NCBI RefSeq assembly: GCF_007993065.1
Contig: NZ_VOPL01000001.1
Span: forward strand, 248,001 to 312,000
DNA: 64,000 nt
DNA from: Paracoccus aurantiacus
GTDB lineage: Bacteria > Pseudomonadota > Alphaproteobacteria > Rhodobacterales > Rhodobacteraceae
Direction of reading: 5' to 3'
The notes under the pieces were generated by a model that searched no databases, was not told the origin of the DNA, and saw nothing but the letters and a program-made list of their open reading frames with translations. The number at the start of each line of letters is the position of its first letter. The first letter of the stretch is position 1. Shown piece after piece: positions 1 to 8,802 of this stretch. The position numbers and the translations under genes are program-made.

Positions 1-1
1 G

Positions 2-361
2 AACCGTCAGAACTACAGCTTCCCGCCCGATCATGGCGCGCGGATCGTGTCCACCATCCTGACGGATGACGCGCTGAAAGCCGACTGGAAGGCCGAGTTG
101 GAAGAGGTGCGCCAGACCATGCTGGGCCTGCGCACGCAGCTTGCGGACGAATTGCGCACCCTGTCGGGCAGCGACAAGTTCGACTTCATCGCGCGCCATC
201 GCGGCATGTTCTCTCGGATCGGGGCGACGCCGGAACAGGTGGCCAGGATGAAAGAGGATGCCGGGATTTATATGGTCGGGGATTCGCGACTGAACATCGC
301 CGGGCTGAACCGCGATACCGTGCCGATCCTGGCCCGTGCCATTGTCGAAGCGGGCGTCTGA
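2..361 (+). CDS. Aromatic amino acid aminotransferase (3' part only)
   Basis: This is the C-terminal ~119 residues of a class I fold PLP aminotransferase of the TyrB/AspC family; the 5' part lies outside the window. The reading frame is open from base 2. The fragment starts with NYSFPPDHGA, which matches the NYSxPPxHGA segment of aromatic/aspartate aminotransferases. It ends with GMFSRIGATPEQ and SRLNIAGL; the Arg in the latter is the position that binds the substrate alpha-carboxylate in this family. The enzyme would act in the cytoplasm on Tyr, Phe or Asp with 2-oxoglutarate. The PLP lysine is not in view, so the substrate subclass is inferred from the C-terminus only. A strong terminator follows. 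Confidence 0.85.
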   Translation, partial: NRQNYSFPPDHGARIVSTILTDDALKADWKAELEEVRQTMLGLRTQLADELRTLSGSDKFDFIARHRGMFSRIGATPEQVARMKEDAGIYMVGDSRLNIAGLNRDTVPILARAIVEAGV

Positions 362-390
362 GACAGCGCGCCACATCAGTCTAGTCAACA

Positions 391-413
391 AAAAGGGGCC
401 CGCGCGGCCCCTT
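391..413. terminator. Bidirectional terminator between convergent genes
   Basis: A GC-rich inverted repeat (AAAGGGGCC / GGCCCCTTT) is flanked by A and T runs, so it can work on both strands. It sits between the stop of the aminotransferase and the stop of the convergent minus-strand coiled-coil gene. Confidence 0.75.
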
Positions 414-440
414 TCATCATTACAAAGCGGTCATGCAGAG

Positions 441-776
441 TCAGTTCGCGCCGGGCGTGATGTGCCGCTCGATATAAGCGCGCAGTTCCTCGATTTCTTC
501 GCTGGCCTCTTGCAGCGCGCCCCGCGCCGTCGCGAGTTCAGAAGACGAGAATGCCAGCCGTTCATGCATCGCCGCCTCTCGGGACTGGTTTTCGTCGGTC
601 GCGCGTTGCAGGGCCGCTTCCGCGTCATGCAGATCCGCCGCAAGACGGTTGAGAACGCCAAGTTCGGCGCGTCCGGGCCGTGTGAAGCGGCTGACCAGCC
701 AGCAGGCGAACCAGCCCAGAAGAAAGGCAGCAAACAACGTCAGCGCAATCGCAATGGTCAGATTGTCGTGGCTCAT
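441..776 (-). CDS. Small membrane-anchored coiled-coil protein
   Basis: I do not recognise a named family for this 111-residue protein. It has one hydrophobic segment at about residues 7-30 (LTIAIALTLFAAFLLGWFAC). A charged Ala/Glu-rich stretch at about 45-105 is predicted by eye to be a coiled coil. The start codon overlaps the stop of the upstream OmpA-domain gene by 4 bases (ATGA), so the two are probably co-translated and may act together at the envelope. The orientation is inferred to be N-terminus out, coil in the cytoplasm. No catalytic motif is visible. Confidence 0.7.
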   Translation of the reverse strand: MSHDNLTIAIALTLFAAFLLGWFACWLVSRFTRPGRAELGVLNRLAADLHDAEAALQRATDENQSREAAMHERLAFSSSELATARGALQEASEEIEELRAYIERHITPGAN

Positions 777-2944
777 TGCGCGTCCTCCTCTGGGGGTGGC
801 TGGGTGCCGGTTTCGTCGTTCAGCGCACTTACGTCATCGGGGCGATCGGGCGGGCGCGGCGTGTCGGGTGTGGCTTCCTGAATCGTGGCAGGCGGCTCGA
901 TCCTTGGCGGGCTCGACAGGATCTGCACCTCGTCGCCCATCGGGTCGGGGATGCCGCGTTCGCCGGTCAGATCGGTCGCCGACAGGGCTTCGGGGGCATC
1001 TTCGGCCGGTTGGGCGCGACGCAGCGTTTCAGCGGCAGCCTCGGCCGAGGGTGTCTTGCCCGCGATCACGGGGACCGAAGCGACAGGCACGCGAACCGGA
1101 TCGGGAGAGATCAGCGTCACCTCGATCCGACGATTTGCCTCGCGGCCTTCCTCAGTATCGTTTTCGGCGATGGGGCGCGTCTCGCCATAGCCCTGTGCGA
1201 CCATATTCTGCACTGCAAGGCCCGCATTGCGCAGCGCGTTCAGCACAGAATCAGCCCGTGCGCGCGACAATTGCAGGTTCGATTCGTCGCCACCCTGCGC
1301 GTCGGTATGGCCTGCAATTTCCATCCGGTAATCGCCGCATTCGGCAAGGATCGGGCGCATTTCCTCGATCACCGGCTCGATATTGCCGGCGATGATTGCG
1401 CCGCCCGGCTCGAACCCGATTTCGGATTGCAGCATGACCGCGTTCAGGCGGTCGACGCAGCTTGCACCGCTTGGCAGCTCAAGCGTCGGATCGCGGAAGC
1501 GGTCATAGGCAATGGCGAGTTCGTAATCTGCACCCTCGCCAAGCCGCGCGGCCAGTGCGGCAATCGCCTTTTCGGGCGCAACGCGGTCGCCGCTGACACC
1601 GCTCAGACGGATCATCTGATCGGTGACTTCCAGAAGGCCTTCGTCGATCACGCCCACCGCGTCGAGGCCCGCCATGACGCGCAGCGCCCAGCCGTCGCGC
1701 AGCGCGGGGTTCACGCTCAACTCGCCTTCGACCGGACCAAGCTGCGCGCGGGCAAGCGACTGCACCGTTTCACGCATGGTAGGATCGGGGATGACGCCCG
1801 AAATCGTGCCCTGACCAGCCGAATCGATGGAAGCCGTGAAAGTCGGCGGACCCTCTGCTGGCGCCGGTTCGGCCTGCGCGGAACTGAGCGTCCAGCCGTC
1901 CGGCAGTGCCGATGTCAGGCGGTTCATTTCCCCAGTCAGCGCGTCGGGCGCGACCTCGGCTGCGGCGGTCATACGAATGCTGCGGTCGTTGATTTCCAGC
2001 GTGCCGGCGCCCAGACGTTCCAGTGCCGCAATTGCGGCACTGGCGGCTTGAACCCAACCCGCGGGCGCACCGATGCCAAGCGCGCATTCGGCATCCGTGC
2101 CCGCACCGGCAGCTTTGGCAGCCGACAGAATCGTGTCGCGCGCCGGCGCACTGTCGGCCGCGCAGGTTTCCAGCACCGCCACCCCCTCGGCGTCGCGGCT
2201 GATGCGCAGGAGATAGGGCGCGATAACCGGCAAGGGGGCGGTCACGGTGATTTCGGTCGCGAGATCTTCCGGCGCCGAGTTTCGAAGCTCGGCATCGAGA
2301 CGCGTCTTGTCATCCGGGCCATGCACATTCGCCTCGATCCGCACCCTGCCGGGCGTGACCGATATGGTGCCCTGATCGATCATCTGGGCCGCGCGAACCG
2401 CGTAATCCAGCGCCGGCTGCCATTCGTCGGGCGCGGGGAAAGCCGCAGTGCTTGTCAGATCGGCGACGCTTATGTCGCCCGAGGTCAGCTTTTGCGCCAG
2501 CGCCGTGCGATCCGTGCGTGCCGGGACAAGACCGATCAGCGAGGTATCGTTCCCCTGCCGCATCACTTCAAGCGTGAAGTCGGGCGGGTCGAGCATGTCG
2601 CGCTGAGCGATCTGCATCTCGTCGATGATCCGGCGATCATCGACGATGCCGCTCGCGGTGGTCAGGACCCGAAAGCGCGCAACCTCGTCAGGTGCGGTGC
2701 CGCTCAGTCGGACATTCAGCCCGTCCGTGCGCACCGACGCCCAGCCCTGACCCTCAACGTTCAGCGCCTCGCGGACCTGGCGGGCCGTGCTGGTTTCGAT
2801 GCCGGTGGCGATGCGTGTCGCCGCCTGCCAGCTGCCGACCCCTGCACCCGCCAGCAGAACAACTGACACAAGAAGGCCGGCCGCGCGGCGCTTGCCGGGC
2901 TGCGCGCGTTCTGCGCTTTGTTCATCTGTCGGCTGATCGTTCAT
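773..2944 (-). CDS. Inner-membrane-anchored OmpA-domain protein
   Basis: This 723-residue protein begins with a cytoplasmic tail and a single membrane segment at about residues 22-41. A long periplasmic region with BON-like repeats follows; several segments repeat a pattern ending in LSG plus a short loop. An OmpA C-terminal peptidoglycan-binding domain lies at about 505-612, with IAGHTDAQG and the closing ANRRIEVTLI. A Pro/Glu/Asp-rich tail of about 109 residues ends the protein. The OmpA domain would bind diaminopimelate in the murein, tethering the inner membrane to the wall. It is the first gene of a two-gene operon with the coiled-coil membrane protein. The start has a promoter-like TTGACA about 60 bp upstream. 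Confidence 0.8.
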   Translation of the reverse strand: MNDQPTDEQSAERAQPGKRRAAGLLVSVVLLAGAGVGSWQAATRIATGIETSTARQVREALNVEGQGWASVRTDGLNVRLSGTAPDEVARFRVLTTASGIVDDRRIIDEMQIAQRDMLDPPDFTLEVMRQGNDTSLIGLVPARTDRTALAQKLTSGDISVADLTSTAAFPAPDEWQPALDYAVRAAQMIDQGTISVTPGRVRIEANVHGPDDKTRLDAELRNSAPEDLATEITVTAPLPVIAPYLLRISRDAEGVAVLETCAADSAPARDTILSAAKAAGAGTDAECALGIGAPAGWVQAASAAIAALERLGAGTLEINDRSIRMTAAAEVAPDALTGEMNRLTSALPDGWTLSSAQAEPAPAEGPPTFTASIDSAGQGTISGVIPDPTMRETVQSLARAQLGPVEGELSVNPALRDGWALRVMAGLDAVGVIDEGLLEVTDQMIRLSGVSGDRVAPEKAIAALAARLGEGADYELAIAYDRFRDPTLELPSGASCVDRLNAVMLQSEIGFEPGGAIIAGNIEPVIEEMRPILAECGDYRMEIAGHTDAQGGDESNLQLSRARADSVLNALRNAGLAVQNMVAQGYGETRPIAENDTEEGREANRRIEVTLISPDPVRVPVASVPVIAGKTPSAEAAAETLRRAQPAEDAPEALSATDLTGERGIPDPMGDEVQILSSPPRIEPPATIQEATPDTPRPPDRPDDVSALNDETGTQPPPEEDAQ

Positions 2945-2978
2945 GGCATCGGGTTACTCAGCGCGGGAGGCGTTGTAA

Positions 2979-3008
2979 ATCATGGAGTTTCACACAAAAT
3001 TGTGTCAA
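2979..3008 (-). promoter_or_regulatory. Putative sigma-70-type promoter of the OmpA operon, with a dyad
   Basis: Read on the minus strand, a perfect -35 TTGACA is followed 18 bp later by CATGAT (4 of 6 matches to the -10 consensus). The dyad ACACAA-AA-TTGTGT at 2992-3005 overlaps the -35 and spacer and could be an operator. This is inference from sequence alone. Confidence 0.45.
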
Positions 3009-3026
3009 CCCGCCGCCGTGCCTGCA

Positions 3027-3989
3027 TCACGACAACGCGCCCGCCAGAAGCCCTGACAGCCCGAGAAATACCGCAAGCACAAGCCCCGCATCCCGGTTGG
3101 ACCGGAACAGCACAAGCTGAATCTGATCGTCATGCAGATCCAGTCGGTAAAGCTGCCAGACCAGATGCGCGGCGAAGCCGGTCAGGCCGAGCATCGCAAT
3201 TGCCCAAGGTGCGCCGGAAACGCCGGTCGCCGAAATTGCGATGGCAAGCAACACGACCGACAGCGCCCCGAAACCGGCAAGCCAGCGCGGGGTGTCGTCG
3301 CCGAACAGCCGCGCGGTCGAGCGTACCCCGATCAGGGCGTCATATTCGGCATCCTGATGCGCGTAGATCGTGTCATAGAACACCGTCCAGGCAATTCCGC
3401 CAAACCAGGCGATGACAGGTGCGGCATCAAGTCCGCCACGATGTGCGGCATAGGCCAGCATTACTCCCCAGTTGAATGCGATGCCCAGAAACACCTGCGG
3501 CCACCAGGTAAAGCGTTTCGCGAAAGGGTAGATCGCGACCGGCAGCAAGCTCAGCACGCCAAGCCAGATCGCCGCGCCGCCAAGCGTCAGCAGCATCGCC
3601 AGCCCGGTGAGGGTTTGCAGCCCCATCCAGATATAGGCGCCGCGCAGCCTGACTTGACCCGACGGGATCGGCCGGTTGCGTGTGCGATCAACCGCGCCGT
3701 CAATGTCGCGGTCGGTGATGTCATTCCATGTGCATCCGGCCCCGCGCATTGCCACGGCCCCGATCGCGCAGGCGATATAGATCCACAGATCGAACCAGCG
3801 CGGCGCACCGCTCATCATGGCCAGCCCGATACCCCACCAGCAGGGCAGAAGCAGCAGCCATGTTCCGATCGGGCGGTCGAGCCGGCTCAGCCGCAGAAAT
3901 GGCCGCCATTGCGCAGGCGCACGGTGATCGACCCAGTTTCCGCTGACGGCATCGCGCACGGCATCTGGTATTTGGAATGCGGGTTTCAT
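3027..3989 (-). CDS. ubiA: 4-hydroxybenzoate polyprenyltransferase (UbiA)
   Basis: UbiA transfers the polyprenyl chain to 4-hydroxybenzoate in ubiquinone synthesis at the inner membrane. The 320-residue length is usual for the family. The first Asp-rich motif NDxxDxxxD is present at residues 89-97 (NDITDRDID), followed by RTRNRPIPSG. The second motif lies near residues 215-228 (YDTIYAHQDAEYD). The sequence has the expected alternating hydrophobic helices. The start is only 11 bp from the divergent rsmE start, so its promoter must overlap the rsmE coding region. UbiA rather than heme O synthase is supported by the RLDRPIGTWLLLLPCWWG segment. Confidence 0.95.
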   Translation of the reverse strand: MKPAFQIPDAVRDAVSGNWVDHRAPAQWRPFLRLSRLDRPIGTWLLLLPCWWGIGLAMMSGAPRWFDLWIYIACAIGAVAMRGAGCTWNDITDRDIDGAVDRTRNRPIPSGQVRLRGAYIWMGLQTLTGLAMLLTLGGAAIWLGVLSLLPVAIYPFAKRFTWWPQVFLGIAFNWGVMLAYAAHRGGLDAAPVIAWFGGIAWTVFYDTIYAHQDAEYDALIGVRSTARLFGDDTPRWLAGFGALSVVLLAIAISATGVSGAPWAIAMLGLTGFAAHLVWQLYRLDLHDDQIQLVLFRSNRDAGLVLAVFLGLSGLLAGALS

Positions 3990-4000
3990 AGGACTGTCCC

Positions 4001-4717
4001 ATGTCGAATGTCAGGCTTTTCATAGATCACCCTCTTGCCTCGGGGCAAGCCGTGGCGCTGAACGCGGATCAGGCGCATTACCTGTCGGGCGTCATGCGAT
4101 TGCCCGCCGGTTCGCAGATCGAGGTCTTCAACGGTCGCGACGGGGCGTGGCAGGCCAGCATTACTGCTGCCTCGAAGCGCGGCGGGGCGTTGTCCATCGG
4201 CGAACAGACCGCCATGCAGCAAGATCCGCCCGATCTCTGGCTGCTTTTCGCGCCGATCAAGAAGGCACGCACCGATTTCATCGTCGAGAAGGCTACCGAG
4301 CTGGGGGTCGCGCGCATCCTGCCGATCCAGACTGAATTCACGAATGCCGAGCGTATTCGCCAGGATCGCCTGCAGGCCCATGCGGTGGAGGCGGCAGAGC
4401 AATGCGGGGGCACCTTCGTTCCGGACGTCGCGCCGCTGGTCCCCTTGTCGCGGCTTCTGGATGGCTGGGACCCTGGGCGCCGCATTCTTTGGGCGGACGA
4501 GGCGCGGGTCGGGCCTGCCGACACGTTGTCCGATCTTCGGCGCGGTCCCTGGGCGGTGCTGATCGGGCCGGAGGGCGGCTTTTCCGAAGCCGAGCGGTTG
4601 CGTTTGGCGGGCTGCGATTTCGTGACTCCCGTCAGCCTAGGGCCGCGCATCCTGCGCGCCGATACCGCTGCGGTTGCCGCTTTGACGCTGTTTCAGGCGC
4701 ATCTGGGCGACTGGTGA
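4001..4717 (+). CDS. rsmE: 16S rRNA (uracil1498-N3)-methyltransferase (RsmE)
   Basis: RsmE methylates U1498 of 16S rRNA using SAM. This 238-residue protein has an N-terminal PUA-like domain (about 1-70) and a C-terminal SPOUT knot domain. The SAM-binding signatures are IGPEGGFSEAE at about 188-198 and SLGPRILRADTA at about 212-223. The segment FAPIKKARTDFIVEKATELG is also typical. An AGGA 7 bp before the ATG supports this start. It is divergent from ubiA with an extremely short gap. Confidence 0.95.
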   Translation: MSNVRLFIDHPLASGQAVALNADQAHYLSGVMRLPAGSQIEVFNGRDGAWQASITAASKRGGALSIGEQTAMQQDPPDLWLLFAPIKKARTDFIVEKATELGVARILPIQTEFTNAERIRQDRLQAHAVEAAEQCGGTFVPDVAPLVPLSRLLDGWDPGRRILWADEARVGPADTLSDLRRGPWAVLIGPEGGFSEAERLRLAGCDFVTPVSLGPRILRADTAAVAALTLFQAHLGDW

Positions 4718-4733
4718 CGCTGCGTCGCAGCGT
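4717..4733. repeat. Near-perfect palindrome at the rsmE stop
   Basis: ACGCTGCG-T-CGCAGCGT overlaps the last base of the rsmE stop codon. As RNA it would form a short stem-loop. There is no T tract, so a terminator role is weak. Confidence 0.35.
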
Positions 4734-4744
4734 TAGCGGTCACG

Positions 4745-4930
4745 AAACCGGACGCTTTCGAAGCAGAATTTCGGTCAAAAAATGAATAAAATACAGATAA
4801 ATCCGTGATTTATTCCCATACTGCATAGCGGCTTTGCAACAACTGGGGCTGGTTGCAGATGCAGCATGGTCCTAAATTCGGGTCATTGATGAAACGCGCC
4901 TGATCCGGCGCAGAGCGAAGTGAGGATGTT
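4745..4930 (+). promoter_or_regulatory. AT-rich leader region of the DUF1127 gene
   Basis: This stretch is clearly richer in A/T than its surroundings. It holds an inverted repeat ATAAAT-CCGTG-ATTTAT at 4797-4813. A convincing -35/-10 pair was not found by eye. The region is the only place for the promoter of the DUF1127 gene. Confidence 0.35.
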
Positions 4931-4933
4931 GAA

Positions 4934-5134
4934 ATGACCACGATGACCCTGAACGCGACCAACGGTTCCGCCAATGAAGGCTTCGGCCTGTTTGCCCGTA
5001 TCACCGAAAGCCTGCGCGTCTGGCTGGCCCGGATGGAAACCCGCGCCCAACTGGAACGCCTGAGCGAGCGTGAACTGGCTGATATCGGCATGTGCCGCGC
5101 AGATATCGAAGATGTGGTGAACCACCGTGCCTGA
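4934..5134 (+). CDS. DUF1127 small basic protein
   Basis: This 66-residue protein has the DUF1127 (YjiS-like) domain in its C-terminal half, with LERLSERELADIGMCRADIEDVV. Small DUF1127 proteins in alphaproteobacteria are reported to bind RNA and affect sRNA maturation and stress responses; a role here is inferred only from family. The N-terminal part (about 1-25) is poorly conserved. The gene is monocistronic, with an AT-rich leader and a strong terminator directly downstream, which suggests independent, possibly stress-linked, expression. The ATG is preceded by a GAGGATGTTGAA segment that can serve as ribosome binding site. Confidence 0.88.
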   Translation: MTTMTLNATNGSANEGFGLFARITESLRVWLARMETRAQLERLSERELADIGMCRADIEDVVNHRA

Positions 5135-5161
5135 CACAAGCGCCACGGCGCCTGTCAACCG

Positions 5162-5200
5162 AACCCCGGCCTTGCAGTAATGCGGCCGGGGTTTTTCTTT
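5162..5200 (+). terminator. Rho-independent terminator after the DUF1127 gene
   Basis: A 10-bp stem (AACCCCGGCC / GGCCGGGGTT, 5162-5171 and 5184-5193) with a 12-nt loop is followed by a TTTTCTTT tail. Confidence 0.85.
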
Positions 5201-5371
5201 GCCGCATCAGTGCAGCAGTGACCGCATCGGACCCGTCTCGGGCAGATGCGATCTGCGCGACGGCTCTGGCTTTTCGGGGGCGCAATACCTTAATGAGCAT
5301 CATGAATGCGATACCGGCGCGAACCACACCCGCTTGTACCGCGTTGTCGCTGACGTTCAGGAGGTTAAGTT

Positions 5372-5953
5372 ATGGCCAATCACGCGATTTTCGACCGTCC
5401 GATGGATGCGCCCGTCCCGAAGGGATTTGAGCAGGCGATTTTCGGGATGGGGTGCTACTGGGGTGTCGAACGGCTGTTCTGGGAACAGGAAGGCGTCTGG
5501 ATGACACAGGTGGGCTTTGCGGGCGGAACCGTGCCGAACCCGACTTACCAGCAGGTTTGCGAAGGCGGCACCGGCCATGCAGAGGTTGTCCACATCGTCT
5601 ATGACCCCGAGCGCATCAGCTATGACCATCTGTTAAAGCTGTTCTGGGACAATCACGATCCGACGCAGGGCAACCGCCAGCATAATGACGTGGGCGATCA
5701 GTATCGCTCGCTTATCATGTATTACAACGACAGCCAGAAGGCGCTGGCAACGGCGTCGAAGACCGATTACGACAACCGCCTTGCCGTGGCCGGCAAAGGC
5801 AAGATCACCACCGAAATCCTGCCCGTAAGCGAGTTCTTCCCCGCGCAGGAGCCCGATCACCAGCAGTATCTGCACAAGGTGCCGGACGGCTATTGCAACA
5901 TGCGTGGCACAGGCGTCGAAGCCGCGATGCCGGAAGGACACGAGCTTCCCTGA
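5372..5953 (+). CDS. msrA: Peptide methionine-(S)-sulfoxide reductase (MsrA)
   Basis: MsrA repairs oxidised methionine in the cytoplasm using thioredoxin. The catalytic motif is GCYWG at residues 27-31 with Cys28 as nucleophile; most family members have GCFWG, a conservative change. Further typical segments are VGFAGG, YDPERISYDHLLKLFWDNHDPTQGN and the C-terminal YCNMRGTG, whose Cys (about 175) may be the recycling residue. Length (193) fits. AGGAGG lies 7 bp before the ATG. Its stop codon shares one base with the prmA start (TGATG), so prmA is probably translationally coupled. Confidence 0.95.
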   Translation: MANHAIFDRPMDAPVPKGFEQAIFGMGCYWGVERLFWEQEGVWMTQVGFAGGTVPNPTYQQVCEGGTGHAEVVHIVYDPERISYDHLLKLFWDNHDPTQGNRQHNDVGDQYRSLIMYYNDSQKALATASKTDYDNRLAVAGKGKITTEILPVSEFFPAQEPDHQQYLHKVPDGYCNMRGTGVEAAMPEGHELP

Positions 5954-6822
5954 TGCCGACCTGGACCGCCCTGACCCATATCGCGGGACGCGATGCCGCC
6001 GAAACCCTGGCAGAGCTTTGCGATGACCTGACGCCCGAACCCGTCGGCTCTGGCATTTTCGAGATCGAAGATGGCAGCGACCGGTGGGAAGTCGGCGTCT
6101 ATTTTACCGAAAGCCCGGACGAAATCGGCCTTGCCCTGCTTGCTGCAGCGCAGGGCGCTAATCCGTTCGTCGTCAGCGAATTGCCGGATGTCGACTGGGT
6201 GGCCCATGTCAAACGCGAACTGACCCCGGTCGAGGCCGGTCGCTTCTTCGTCTATGGCAGCCACGATGCCGACAAGCTGCCGCCGGGCCGCGAGGGCTTG
6301 CTGATCGAGGCCGCGATGGCATTCGGCACCGGACATCACGACACAACACGCGGCTGCCTTCTGGCGCTCGACCGGATGGTTGCGGAAGGCTGGCAGCCGC
6401 ATCGCGTCGCCGATATAGGCGCCGGAACGGCTGTTCTGGCAATGGCGGCGGCGCGGGTCTGGCCGGGCGTGATCCTTGCCTCGGATATCGACCCGGTGGC
6501 GGTTGATGTTGCCGCAGCCAATGTGATCGCGAACGGGCTCGATGGCAGGGTTGTCTGCATTCAGGCGGTGGGCTTCGATCACCCCATGCTGGATGATGCC
6601 GCGCCGTTCGATCTGGTATTCGCCAATATCCTGAAACAGCCCCTGATCGACCTGGCCCCGGACATGGCGCGCCATATCGACCACGGCGGCCGCGCCGTGC
6701 TGTCTGGCCTGCTGAGCACGCAGGCCGACGAGGTCATCGCGGCTTACGAACAAGCAGGTTTCGCGCTGGAACACCGCGATGATCTGGGCGAGTGGTCAGC
6801 GCTGGTGATGCAGCGGGGCTGA
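5953..6822 (+). CDS. prmA: Ribosomal protein L11 methyltransferase (PrmA)
   Basis: PrmA trimethylates ribosomal protein L11 with SAM. The 289-residue protein has an N-terminal L11-recognition domain and a class I Rossmann methyltransferase domain. Visible signatures are AFGTGHHDTTRGCL, the SAM motif VADIGAGTAVLAMAA, DIDPVAVDVAAAN, and FDLVFANIL, the NxxxxxL-type motif of PrmA. I chose the ATG at 5953 because it overlaps the msrA stop and gives the family N-terminus (MPTWTAL); a longer reading frame upstream lies inside msrA. Confidence 0.93.
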   Translation: MPTWTALTHIAGRDAAETLAELCDDLTPEPVGSGIFEIEDGSDRWEVGVYFTESPDEIGLALLAAAQGANPFVVSELPDVDWVAHVKRELTPVEAGRFFVYGSHDADKLPPGREGLLIEAAMAFGTGHHDTTRGCLLALDRMVAEGWQPHRVADIGAGTAVLAMAAARVWPGVILASDIDPVAVDVAAANVIANGLDGRVVCIQAVGFDHPMLDDAAPFDLVFANILKQPLIDLAPDMARHIDHGGRAVLSGLLSTQADEVIAAYEQAGFALEHRDDLGEWSALVMQRG

Positions 6823-6848
6823 CCGTGGAAGGCCGCGCGCGGGGGGCA

Positions 6849-8801
6849 TTACCAGCCGCCCCCGCCGCCACCTCCGCCGCCCCCACCGGACGAGCCGCCT
6901 GAAGATCCACCCCCCGACGACCCCCCGGACGAGCCGGAGAATGCGGACGAGGACGATTCGCTGACGGGAAGCGATGCCGTCAGGCTGGATGACAGGCTGC
7001 GTTCCAGCCCCGAACCGGAGACGCCGCCACTTTCATAGAAGCTGAACAGATCGTCGCGGTCGCGCAGGCGCGTAATACTCTCCGCCGCAGTGCCGGCGGC
7101 CGCGCCGACGGCTGCGGCAGACAGCCATTCCCGAAAGCGGTCCAGCCAGACATCTTCCATATCCAGCGCGATCGCGTAGGGCAGCAGCTTTTCAAACCGC
7201 GCTTCCGACAGCGCCGCATCCGCACCGAATTGAAGACGATCCTTTTCGGCGAGCCGGATATAGCGGCGAAGCCCCTCTATCTGGTCCAGACGCCGGCGAC
7301 CTTCCGGCGTCGGTCTGCCAAGGATCGGCACGAAGATCACGATCATCAGGATGATCGCGGCAATCGCTGCTGGTGCCATGTATTCGCCGCCCGCTGCAAA
7401 ATGCGCAACAAGCGGTGTGAGGGCCAGCGGGCACATCACGATGATGCCGAGGATCAGCGCCAGCCACGTGACAGGCGTTCGGCGACGCGGACCCCTGAAG
7501 ATCAGCGCACGAAGCATCACGACAAGCAGCAGCAGCGCCAGCAGAAAGCCCAGCATGGTGCCCTGAAGCGGCGTTCGCAGCATGACCGGTATCAGGATCA
7601 GCAGCGGAACGCTCAGCAGGACACCGACTGTCGCGCTGGCGATGCCGGCGCGATAAAGATCCAGCGCCTTGTAGCTTTCCCATATCTTGTCGTGAACGCG
7701 GGTCATCAGGGCCAGAAGCGTCTTGCCGTTGGCCTTGGTCAGGTTCAGCTTACCGTCATGGGTGTCCATCAACGCAAGAATCTCTTGCTGTTCGCCGGGA
7801 AGATCGTCTGGCGCGGGTGTATCGAGACGCGTGAACCCGGTTGAATTGCCGCTGCGGTGTATTCGCAGAAGCCCGCGCGAGGCGAGTTCGATCATCGACA
7901 GCGTCAGCGCCTGCGTTCTGTTCGGCGGGCTGCCATCCCATACGGTCTGTGTCAGCGCCGCCGACATGCCTGCGGGCCGGTCCCAGCCCGGCACGATCAC
8001 GCCCGGCTTCGGATCGCGCCCGCTCAGCCACCAGGCGGTGATGAAATAAATCGCCAGCAAGGCCGCACCGCCAAGGCCAAGAAGCCCGGCGCGATGATCG
8101 CGGATGAACCATGTCCGGCGCTGTTCGCTGCTAGGCGCGGCAATGGCACCCTTTGCCAGGCTGACCGCGACGGTCAGCCCTTCCCTTGGACCAAGCGGCT
8201 GGGTGGTCTGGAACGTCACCGTGCCGTCGGGCGTCTGCCATTCCTGCGAATTCCGCTCGGTCGCGCCGTAAGGGCCGGTCCAGGCCCCGAGGCCCGTAAT
8301 CTCGGCGCCCTCTGGCGGGCGGATACGCGCGACCGCGCGGTCGATCGGGAAAAGCCATTCGGTGCCGGTCGCGTTCCAGTAGATCTCGTCATGATCGTCA
8401 AAGAACCTGACCTGCCGGTCGGTTCTGTACTCGATGACGTAGTCATGCTCTCCTTGCGACAGCATGTGGTTCGCATCGCCGATATAGAGGCGCGCGTATT
8501 TCGCGTGAGGCTCGATGCTGAACGGCTCGGGCTGGCCGTCGCGGGTGACCGAGATGACATCGAAGCCGACGCGGTGATTGCCCCGGTCGTCGCGAAACAG
8601 AAGCGGAAAATCGCGAAAGATTCCGCGCCTGATGCGCTCGCCCTCGGCGCGGACTCGGATGCTTTCGGTGACGGTGAAATCGCCGTTCGCCGCGACCGTG
8701 ACATCGCTTTGATAATTCAGGATGCGTTCGTCGGCGCGGGCAGGTATGGCCGCGATGACAATCAGAATTGCTGCGGCAAGAACCCTTTTCAATCGGATCA
8801 T
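6849..8801 (-). CDS. DUF2207 membrane protein with a poly-glycine tail
   Basis: This 650-residue protein has a signal peptide (about 1-23), an extracytoplasmic DUF2207 domain (about 24-220), a membrane helix near 235-255, and a cluster of further helices at about 385-500. It ends in a Ser/Gly-rich tail finishing in eleven glycines and Trp. DUF2207 proteins commonly sit next to lemA, as here (1-bp gap), and the Gly-rich end is typical of the family. The biochemical role is unknown; an envelope or protein-quality role is suggested for LemA/DUF2207 pairs. The start was chosen at the Met giving a clean signal peptide directly after lemA. Confidence 0.88.
   Translation of the reverse strand: MIRLKRVLAAAILIVIAAIPARADERILNYQSDVTVAANGDFTVTESIRVRAEGERIRRGIFRDFPLLFRDDRGNHRVGFDVISVTRDGQPEPFSIEPHAKYARLYIGDANHMLSQGEHDYVIEYRTDRQVRFFDDHDEIYWNATGTEWLFPIDRAVARIRPPEGAEITGLGAWTGPYGATERNSQEWQTPDGTVTFQTTQPLGPREGLTVAVSLAKGAIAAPSSEQRRTWFIRDHRAGLLGLGGAALLAIYFITAWWLSGRDPKPGVIVPGWDRPAGMSAALTQTVWDGSPPNRTQALTLSMIELASRGLLRIHRSGNSTGFTRLDTPAPDDLPGEQQEILALMDTHDGKLNLTKANGKTLLALMTRVHDKIWESYKALDLYRAGIASATVGVLLSVPLLILIPVMLRTPLQGTMLGFLLALLLLVVMLRALIFRGPRRRTPVTWLALILGIIVMCPLALTPLVAHFAAGGEYMAPAAIAAIILMIVIFVPILGRPTPEGRRRLDQIEGLRRYIRLAEKDRLQFGADAALSEARFEKLLPYAIALDMEDVWLDRFREWLSAAAVGAAAGTAAESITRLRDRDDLFSFYESGGVSGSGLERSLSSSLTASLPVSESSSSAFSGSSGGSSGGGSSGGSSGGGGGGGGGGGW
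6852..6959 (-). repeat. Ser/Gly-rich low-complexity tract
   Basis: This encodes the last ~36 residues of the DUF2207 protein: blocks of SSGG and SGGG, then an 11-glycine run. The DNA is a run of CCN repeats on the plus strand and may be prone to slippage. Confidence 0.8.
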
Positions 8802-8802
8802 G

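Noticed and set aside
776..2866. 696-codon open frame on the plus strand
   Set aside because: It is antisense to the OmpA-domain gene, which has clear domains. GC-rich DNA gives such long shadows, and the translation has no recognisable motif.
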